Shown: positions 62,450 through 64,000 of the stretch, piece after piece | How positions within the stretch are numbered: position 1 is the first letter of the stretch | Layout of the letters: the number at the start of each line of letters is the position of its first letter | Source: Sphingomonas kyeonggiensis | Lineage (GTDB): Bacteria > Pseudomonadota > Alphaproteobacteria > Sphingomonadales > Sphingomonadaceae | Direction: 5' to 3' | Assembly: GCF_014196745.1 (NCBI RefSeq) | Contig: NZ_JACIEH010000002.1 | Span: 60,285-124,284, forward strand | DNA: 64,000 bases | Program-made: the position numbers and the translations under genes | The notes under the pieces: model-generated | Told to the model about the DNA's origin: nothing | Databases searched by the model: none | What the model saw: only the letters and a program-made list of their open reading frames with translations

Positions 62450-62649
62450 GCCGGAGGTTCTAGCTTTGTTCTTGTGGGGTTTCTAGTGGGATGTAGGAAC
62501 GCCCGGGCAGAAGTGCCAGTTGCCCGGGCAGCGCGAACGGAGCTGCCGGTGCTGGCCGGGATTCCTTTCGCAAAGCTGCATGCATATTTCACACGCCGTT
62601 CAGCGGCGAAGGCGGAAATTTGCGGCATCATGCAGGAGGGAGCAGGGCG

Positions 62650-64000
62650 ATGCGGTTCGAGAGGATGATCCGGCTGACGATGCTGACCGGCGCGGCGCTG
62701 GCGCTGCCCGGTGCGGCGATGGCGGCGGCGGGTCCGGCGGCAAAGGTTGCGGCGGGGCAGGCCGTGCAGCAATCGGCGGACGATTATCAATGGATCGACC
62801 GCGCCGATGCGCTGTGGGACGCGATCGGCGACGCGCCGCCCGACTTCGCCTTTTCCTTCGAAGGCGCCGAGCCCTGGGCCTGGCAGACCGCCGACGGCTA
62901 CACGATCATCGTCGAGGATGCCGGCGAGCGGGGCGGGATCCGCAGCTATTATTTCGCGCCGGGCGCGCGCGGGCCGTTCCTGGCGGTCGAGCCGGGGATG
63001 AGCTTCGCCTATGAGGGCGAGCGGCTGGCGATGGTCTATGACGCCGATGGCGAGGCCGCGCCGCGGGGCGAGTTCGGCGACTATGACGATCCGGCCGGCG
63101 ACCTGTACGAGCGCGCGCTGCAGCTGCGCGACGCGCTGAACGGGCGCGACTATCGCCCCGTCGATACCGACGCCTGGATCGACGCCAGCCCCTATATCTT
63201 CAGCTTCATCCAGGTCTGGGACAGCGGCCGCAGCCGCTATCCGGGCTGGGCGCGGTATCGCGCCGGCAACCAGTCGGTGATCTGGCGCCACCGCTTCGAC
63301 GCCGAGCAGCGCCGCCGCCGCGAAATGGCCGAGCGCTTCCGCCACTGGCGCGAGGGCGGCTTCCAGGGGCCGCCGCCGGGCCACTTCCATCGCCCGGGCC
63401 GGCCCGACCGGCCGGGGACCGGTCGTCCGCCCCAGCCGGGCTCGGGCTGGGGCGCCGGCGGTTGGGCAGGCAGGCCGGGACGCCCCGGCAGGCCGGGTGC
63501 GCCCGGCACCGACAATCCGCCGCCGAATCCGGGCGGGCCGGTCACCGCGCCGGGCGGATCGCCCGGGCCGAACCGGCCGCCGGGTACGCGCCCGTGGAAC
63601 GGCAATCCCGGCGGGCCGGGCCGGCCTTGGGTCGGGCGCCCGGGCATGCCCGGCACCGTACCGGGCGACGGCGCCGCGGTGTCGGGGACCCGCCCGCCAA
63701 GGCCGCGCCCCGACGGTAATGGGGGCAATTGGAGCGGCGGCTGGGGCCGGCCGAGACCGCCCGTGCAGGGCGGAACGGGCACCACCCCGACGCCGGTGCC
63801 GCCGGTGGTGACGCCGCCGGCCCCGGGAGAGGCGCCGTCGCCGCGCCCGGGCTGGTCGCGCCCGCCCCGCCCCGCCGGCGGCTGGAATCGCCCGACCCAA
63901 CCCGGCACCGGTGACGTGTCCGCGCCGCCACGACCCGTGCGGCCGGAAGGCGGCTGGACCCGGCCGGGCTCGCCGGGTTCGGGCGATGCGTCCGCGCCGC
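62650..64000 (+). CDS. Secreted Pro/Gly/Arg-rich protein, 3' end beyond the window
   Basis: The frame is open from ATG 62650 (preceded by GGAGGGAG) to the window end, at least 450 codons. It has a signal peptide (RLTMLTGAALALPGAAMAAA), a globular region of about 200 residues with ADDYQWIDRADALWDAIGDAPPDFAFSFEGAEPWAWQ and SYYFAPGARGPFLAVEPGMSFAYEGERLAMVYDADG, an Arg-rich helix (DAEQRRRREMAERFRHWREGGF), then a long low-complexity tail of PGRPGRPG/NPGGPGRP-type collagen-like motifs mixed with GGWNRP repeats. Likely exported and partly disordered; function unknown. Confidence 0.75.
   Translation, partial: MRFERMIRLTMLTGAALALPGAAMAAAGPAAKVAAGQAVQQSADDYQWIDRADALWDAIGDAPPDFAFSFEGAEPWAWQTADGYTIIVEDAGERGGIRSYYFAPGARGPFLAVEPGMSFAYEGERLAMVYDADGEAAPRGEFGDYDDPAGDLYERALQLRDALNGRDYRPVDTDAWIDASPYIFSFIQVWDSGRSRYPGWARYRAGNQSVIWRHRFDAEQRRRREMAERFRHWREGGFQGPPPGHFHRPGRPDRPGTGRPPQPGSGWGAGGWAGRPGRPGRPGAPGTDNPPPNPGGPVTAPGGSPGPNRPPGTRPWNGNPGGPGRPWVGRPGMPGTVPGDGAAVSGTRPPRPRPDGNGGNWSGGWGRPRPPVQGGTGTTPTPVPPVVTPPAPGEAPSPRPGWSRPPRPAGGWNRPTQPGTGDVSAPPRPVRPEGGWTRPGSPGSGDASAP

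Overview
The window is a high-GC alphaproteobacterial chromosome segment, most likely from Sphingomonas or a close relative. The evidence is the codon bias, the Wzx/Wzy exopolysaccharide (EPS) locus with a type I exporter embedded in it, the yajC-secD-secF cluster, and recurrent 'GTCATCCCGGCGAAAGCCGGGAT'-like palindromes between genes. No plasmid, phage or IS gene is evident.

Left part (1-7650): a glycan-utilisation locus. It holds the end of a GH43-like/discoidin enzyme, a secreted PF10091/GH144-type glucanase, a LacI-family repressor, a Tat-exported GH3 beta-glucosidase and a GPH-type sugar symporter. Two near-identical LacI-type operators lie in front of the glucanase gene and between the repressor and GH3 genes, so this looks like a small substrate-induced regulon.

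Centre (7831-42650): a large EPS locus. It has a priming hexose-1-phosphate transferase, flippase (Wzx), polymerase (Wzy), Wza-type lipoprotein, one-piece Wzc-type copolymerase/kinase, an outer-membrane barrel, five further glycosyltransferases (GT25, two GT2, two GT4), a pyruvyltransferase and two acyl/acetyltransferases. GalU, Ugd and a UDP-glucuronate 4-epimerase make UDP-Glc, UDP-GlcA and UDP-GalA. No rhamnose genes are seen, so the polymer need not be a classical sphingan. A HlyB/HlyD-type exporter sits among the EPS genes together with two giant proteins that join a parallel beta-helix to RTX Ca2+-binding repeats. A third, RTX-less helix protein is next to a degenerate aldehyde dehydrogenase-like gene. 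Many genes are coupled by 1-11 nt overlaps in short divergent operons.

Right of a tRNA-Pro(GGG) gene lies the housekeeping/accessory flank: yajC-secD-secF, an Mth938-like protein, a DUF3089 hydrolase, a TMEM175-like protein, an H1-like Lys/Ala-rich protein, another GT4, two related glycine-zipper proteins, a cupin, an OsmC protein, a DUF3617 lipoprotein, a cold-shock protein, a PUD-domain protein, an HTH protein, an AT-rich patch with two exported/membrane orphans, uvrA, and the start of a Pro/Gly-rich secreted protein cut by the window end.

Notable unexplained structure: a gene-free kilobase at 51594-52663 with paired DnaA-box-like sites, 36-bp repeats, nested hairpins and an intrinsic terminator; several intergenic palindromic elements with perfect terminal inverted repeats; and the trio of homologous beta-helix proteins.
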